Positions 6,199-8,539 of a stretch of DNA of 8,539 nucleotides are shown here, in pieces. Under the pieces are notes generated by a model. That model was given only the letters and a program-made list of their open reading frames with translations. It searched no databases and was not told the DNA's origin. Source of the stretch: DATMBL01 sp050735975 (GTDB taxonomy: Bacteria; Desulfobacterota; Binatia; UBA9968); assembly GCA_050735975.1 (NCBI GenBank), contig JBOHVS010000065.1, forward strand, positions 1-8,539, read 5' to 3'. The first letter of the stretch is position 1. Every line of letters starts with the position of its first letter. The translations under genes and the position numbers were made by a program.

Positions 6199-7479
6199 AT
6201 GCGAATCGTCCATTATTTGAATCAGTTTTTCGGCGGGATCGGAGGAGAGGAAAAGGCTGGCGTGCCGCTGGAAGCGCGAGAGGGCGCGATCGGGCCGGGT
6301 AAACTCCTGGAAGAAATTTTTGGCGACAAAGCTAATATCGTATTGACGCTTGTCTGCGGCGACAATTACGCTGTCGAACATCAGCAAGAATTCGCCGAGG
6401 CGTCGCTGCAAAAGATCCGCGAAGCCCAGCCGGATCTCTTCGTCGCGGGTCCGTGCTTTCAAGCCGGACGCTACGGCATGGCGGCGGGAGCGCTTTGTTC
6501 CGCTGTCCAGGATAAACTGCGCATTCCCGTTATCACCGCAATGAGCGCGGAGAACCCCGGCGCTGATCTTTATCACGAAACGCTCTACATCATCGACTCG
6601 GGCGCGAATGCCGCGAGGATGCGCGATGTCCTGATAAGGATGGCAAGTCTAGGGCAGAAGCTCGTCAGCAAAGGAACCATCGGTCTTCCGGCCGAGGAAG
6701 GCTATTTGCCGCGTGGCCTTATTCGCGACCGGCTCGTCGAGCAGACGGCGGGTCAACGATTGGTGGAGATGATCCTAAGGAAAGCAAAAGGGGAGCGGTT
6801 CGAATCGGAAATGGCGCCGGCGACTTTTTCTCCGGTCCCTATGCCGCCTCCGGTTAAGGATCTCTCCAAGGCCAGGGTCATGCTGATCACCGACGGCGGG
6901 CTGGTTCCCAGGGGCAATCCGGATAAGATACAGAATTCGGCGGCGACGCGGTGGGGCTCGTACAGCATAAAAGGACACGACGATCTAAAAGGTGAGGATT
7001 ACGAAATCGCCCACGGCGGTTATGATCCTCGGTTCGTTCGCGAAGATCCGGACCGTCTCGTCCCGCTCGATGCCATGCGGGAGCTGGAAAAAGAGGGAGT
7101 GATCGGCAAACTCCATGACGAGTTTTTCTCCACGTCGGGGTTGGCCAATCCGCTTTCGAACACGCGGCGGATGGGCCGCGAAATGGCGGATAAGATCATC
7201 CTGCTGGGAGTCGACGCGGTGATTCTCACTTCGACCTGAGGGACCAGCACTCGCAGCGGCGCTGCGATCACCACCGAACTGGAAAAGGCCGGTATCCCAA
7301 CCGTTCAAATCACGTCTGCGATGCCTATCGCTGAAATGGTCGGCTCAAATCGTCGAGTTTTGGGGAACGGCATCGTTCACGTCGTCGGGGACGCGAACGG
7401 TTCGCCGCAAGAAGAAAAAAAGCTGCGCCGCAAGCTCGTTGAAAAAGCGCTGGACGCTTTGCAGTCCGATAAGAAGTGA
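6199..7479 (+). CDS. Selenoprotein subunit of reductase component B (GrdB/GrdF/GrdH-like), TGA at 7237-7239 read as selenocysteine
   Basis: The product resembles GrdB throughout: MRIVHYLNQFFGGIGGEEKA at the start, PLEAREGAIGPG, VCGDNYAVEH near 52-61, AGPCFQAGRYGMAAGALC and PVITAMSAENPGADLY. An ordinary reading stops after 346 residues at VILTST. GrdB has selenocysteine at exactly this point (...TSTUGTCTRCGA...), and here the same frame continues GTSTRSGAAITTELEKAGIP to a TGA at 7477-7479. The full product is therefore 426 residues with Sec347, close to the usual length for the family. A SECIS-like hairpin follows the internal TGA. The two cysteines expected just after Sec are serines. In classical reductases Sec of component B attacks the substrate bound to the GrdE-type pyruvoyl and passes it to GrdA; no grdA is nearby. 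The ATG has GGAG 5 nt upstream. Substrate unknown. Confidence 0.88.
7237..7267 (+). promoter_or_regulatory. Selenocysteine codon with bacterial SECIS hairpin
   Basis: The in-frame TGA (7237-7239) is followed by a perfect 7-bp stem, TCGCAGC (7251-7257) and GCTGCGA (7261-7267), with the loop GGC (7258-7260). The loop begins 18 nt after the TGA and has G in its first two places. Bacterial SECIS elements have a short stem, a small loop with an early G, and a loop about 16-37 nt from the UGA, so it fits. SelB with Sec-tRNA would bind it; the sel genes are not in this window. Confidence 0.8.
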
Positions 7480-7708
7480 TTTCATGGTCTAGAATTTTGA
7501 CCACGAAACACACGAAGAGCACGAAGGAGGAAAACATTTTTTCAAATTCGATGCCCGTTTTGTTATCCGGTCTTCGTGTCCTTCGAGATCTTCGTGGTGA
7601 GAAAGTCTTTCGTCAAATGATGCGTTCGGGATAATCGACCGCATGAAAGATTTGCGCAAGCTGCGAAAAGTTTCAATACGAAGAGCACGAACCAACACCC
7701 CCATTGGG
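7480..7708. other. Convergent spacer with CACGAAG-type repeats
   Basis: This 229-bp spacer lies between the 3' ends of the selenoprotein gene and the amidohydrolase gene. I see no credible gene. It contains the inverted repeat at 7500-7598 and a further copy of its core, ACGAAGAGCACGAA, at 7678-7691, identical over 14 bases to 7512-7525. No classical terminator with a T-run directly after a stem is evident, though a T6 run at 7537-7542 lies in the loop. Confidence 0.6.
7500..7598. repeat. Inverted repeat of CACGAAG-type units
   Basis: The left arm (7500-7527) and right arm (7571-7598) are complementary at about 21 of 28 positions, with a 43-nt loop. Each arm is itself built of degenerate copies of CACGAAG spaced 9-10 bp apart. 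Lying between convergent genes, it could act as a two-way transcript end, or be a copy of a dispersed intergenic repeat family. Confidence 0.7.
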
Positions 7709-8539
7709 CTAACCCTTTCCTTGAAAGACTTCGCCGCGGCGAATCGTCCAGCGCGCGGCGATGCGTTGATTGGCGACTATTTCGCCGCCGACGCAATCGC
7801 GAAGCCCGATGGGTTCATTGACGATCTTCAGAACCGCGATATCCGCCTCGCGGTCCACTTCGAGGCTGCCGAGACGATCTTCCCAGCCGATCACGCGGGC
7901 GGGATTGATCGTGCAAGCAGCTACAACTTGATCGAAGCTCAAGCCTAACGCCAGGAACTTGGTCATGGTGGTCGGCATGTCAACTACCGGATTCGAGGGG
8001 CCCATCCGGCCGTGCAAATCGGAGCTGATGATGTCCGGCTCAAGTCCGTCGCCCATGGCTCGCCGGACGAGATCGAAATCGAAGTGCCCATTGGCGTGCC
8101 CAACGTCGAAGATAACGCCACGCTCGTGAGCCTTGCGAACGGCGCTAAGAAGCCGTCCGGATTCGTCCACTATAGACGGCCGCTGGGGCGTATAGCAGTG
8201 AGTTACCACGTCGCCGGCCCGCAAGGTATCGACGATCTCTTCCATGGAAATGGCTGTGTCGCCCACATGAACCATGACGGGAGAGCGCGACGACTCACCC
8301 GCCTTTATGGCAAGCCGGAGCGCCTCGCGGCCATTGTCGCCGACCGATTTTTTGTGCAGCCGCACTTTAATCCCGATGCCGATCTCGCGATTGTCGGCGA
8401 CCGTCCGGGCCGCTCCTTCGGGATCAGCAAAGCCGAGATTCTGCAGTTCCCCGGGGTCGTTCAAGACGCCATGTTGAGCAAGGGCAATGAAGGCCAACAT
8501 GCGGGTTCGCGCTTGCTCGTTGATTAGTTTCTTAAAGCC
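7709..8539 (-). CDS. Metal-dependent amidohydrolase (deacetylase-like), 5' end cut by the window edge
   Basis: The visible 276 residues are the C-terminal two thirds or so of an amidohydrolase-superfamily TIM barrel. An ATG at 8500 is internal: the frame runs open to the window edge and the extra residues (KKLINEQARTRMLAFIAL) match the helix expected in this family. Probable metal ligands, in window numbering from the edge, are Lys58 in GIGIKVRL (the carbamylated lysine), His91 in VMVHVGD, His114 in VTHCYT, and Asp174 in ISSDLHGR; DVGHANGHFDF (145-155) is also typical. The end, LGSLEVDREADIAVLKI, is the usual closing strand of the small domain. This pattern resembles the amidohydrolase/deacetylase subgroup related to dihydroorotases, acting on cyclic or N-acyl amides; the substrate cannot be read. 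It converges on the selenoprotein gene, so any functional link is only positional. Confidence 0.88.
   Translation of the reverse strand, partial: GFKKLINEQARTRMLAFIALAQHGVLNDPGELQNLGFADPEGAARTVADNREIGIGIKVRLHKKSVGDNGREALRLAIKAGESSRSPVMVHVGDTAISMEEIVDTLRAGDVVTHCYTPQRPSIVDESGRLLSAVRKAHERGVIFDVGHANGHFDFDLVRRAMGDGLEPDIISSDLHGRMGPSNPVVDMPTTMTKFLALGLSFDQVVAACTINPARVIGWEDRLGSLEVDREADIAVLKIVNEPIGLRDCVGGEIVANQRIAARWTIRRGEVFQGKG

Noticed and set aside
5839..6576. Minus-strand open frame of 245 codons across the reductase genes
   Set aside because: It runs antisense through both homologous genes and the repeat spacer, has low-complexity Cys/Leu-rich translation from the repeats, and matches no family I recognise.
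7237..7239. TGA as the true end of the GrdB-like gene, or a nonsense mutation making a pseudogene
   Set aside because: Position, continued homology and the SECIS-like hairpin all support selenocysteine, and no other lesion is seen in the gene.
7643..7948. Plus-strand open frame of 101 codons starting in the convergent spacer
   Set aside because: Most of it is antisense to the amidohydrolase end, no ribosome site is evident, and its start includes a spacer repeat copy.
8012..8527. Plus-strand open frame of 171 codons
   Set aside because: It is antisense to the amidohydrolase, whose motifs are intact on the other strand.

Overview
The window (about 57% GC by eye) looks like chromosomal DNA of a free-living, probably uncultured bacterium. 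It carries two unrelated modules separated by repeat-rich spacers. The left module is a complete two-gene bacterial non-homologous end-joining (NHEJ) set. ku is on the minus strand and ligD on the plus strand, divergent from a 65-bp spacer. ku overlaps a downstream gene by ATGA; that gene encodes an unusual protein with a MerR-type helix-turn-helix fused to four tetratricopeptide repeats. Ku would bind broken ends and recruit LigD, whose phosphoesterase, ligase and polymerase domains trim, fill and seal them. The role of the MerR-TPR protein is unknown.

The right module (4765-7479, plus strand) holds two genes homologous to component B of the glycine/sarcosine/betaine reductases of amino-acid-fermenting anaerobes. 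The first resembles the GrdE-type proprotein. The second resembles the GrdB-type selenoprotein. The GrdB-like gene is easily mis-annotated: the in-frame TGA at 7237-7239 lies exactly where GrdB has selenocysteine. The frame stays open and homologous for 79 more sense codons, and a perfect 7-bp hairpin with a GGC loop starts 11 nt after the TGA, at the right place for a bacterial SECIS element. The full product is about 426 residues with Sec347. Two features depart from the classical enzymes: the GrdE-like protein lacks the cysteine that becomes the pyruvoyl group, and the cysteines after Sec in GrdB are serines here. No grdA, grdC or grdD gene is present, so the pair may belong to a divergent, uncharacterised reductase family.

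Convergent to this pair, on the minus strand at the right edge, is a 5'-truncated metal-dependent amidohydrolase of the carbamylated-lysine type. It may process a related substrate, but this is only contextual.

The spacers are rich in short degenerate repeats: a 20-bp direct repeat at the left edge that may be an insertion-sequence end, a long imperfect hairpin after ligD, heptamer tandem repeats between the two reductase genes, and CACGAAG-type inverted repeats in the convergent spacer. This texture, together with Sec use and NHEJ genes, suggests a soil or sediment lineage of the Binatota/Rokubacteria/Deltaproteobacteria kind, but the assignment is a guess. No rRNA, tRNA or CRISPR array was seen.
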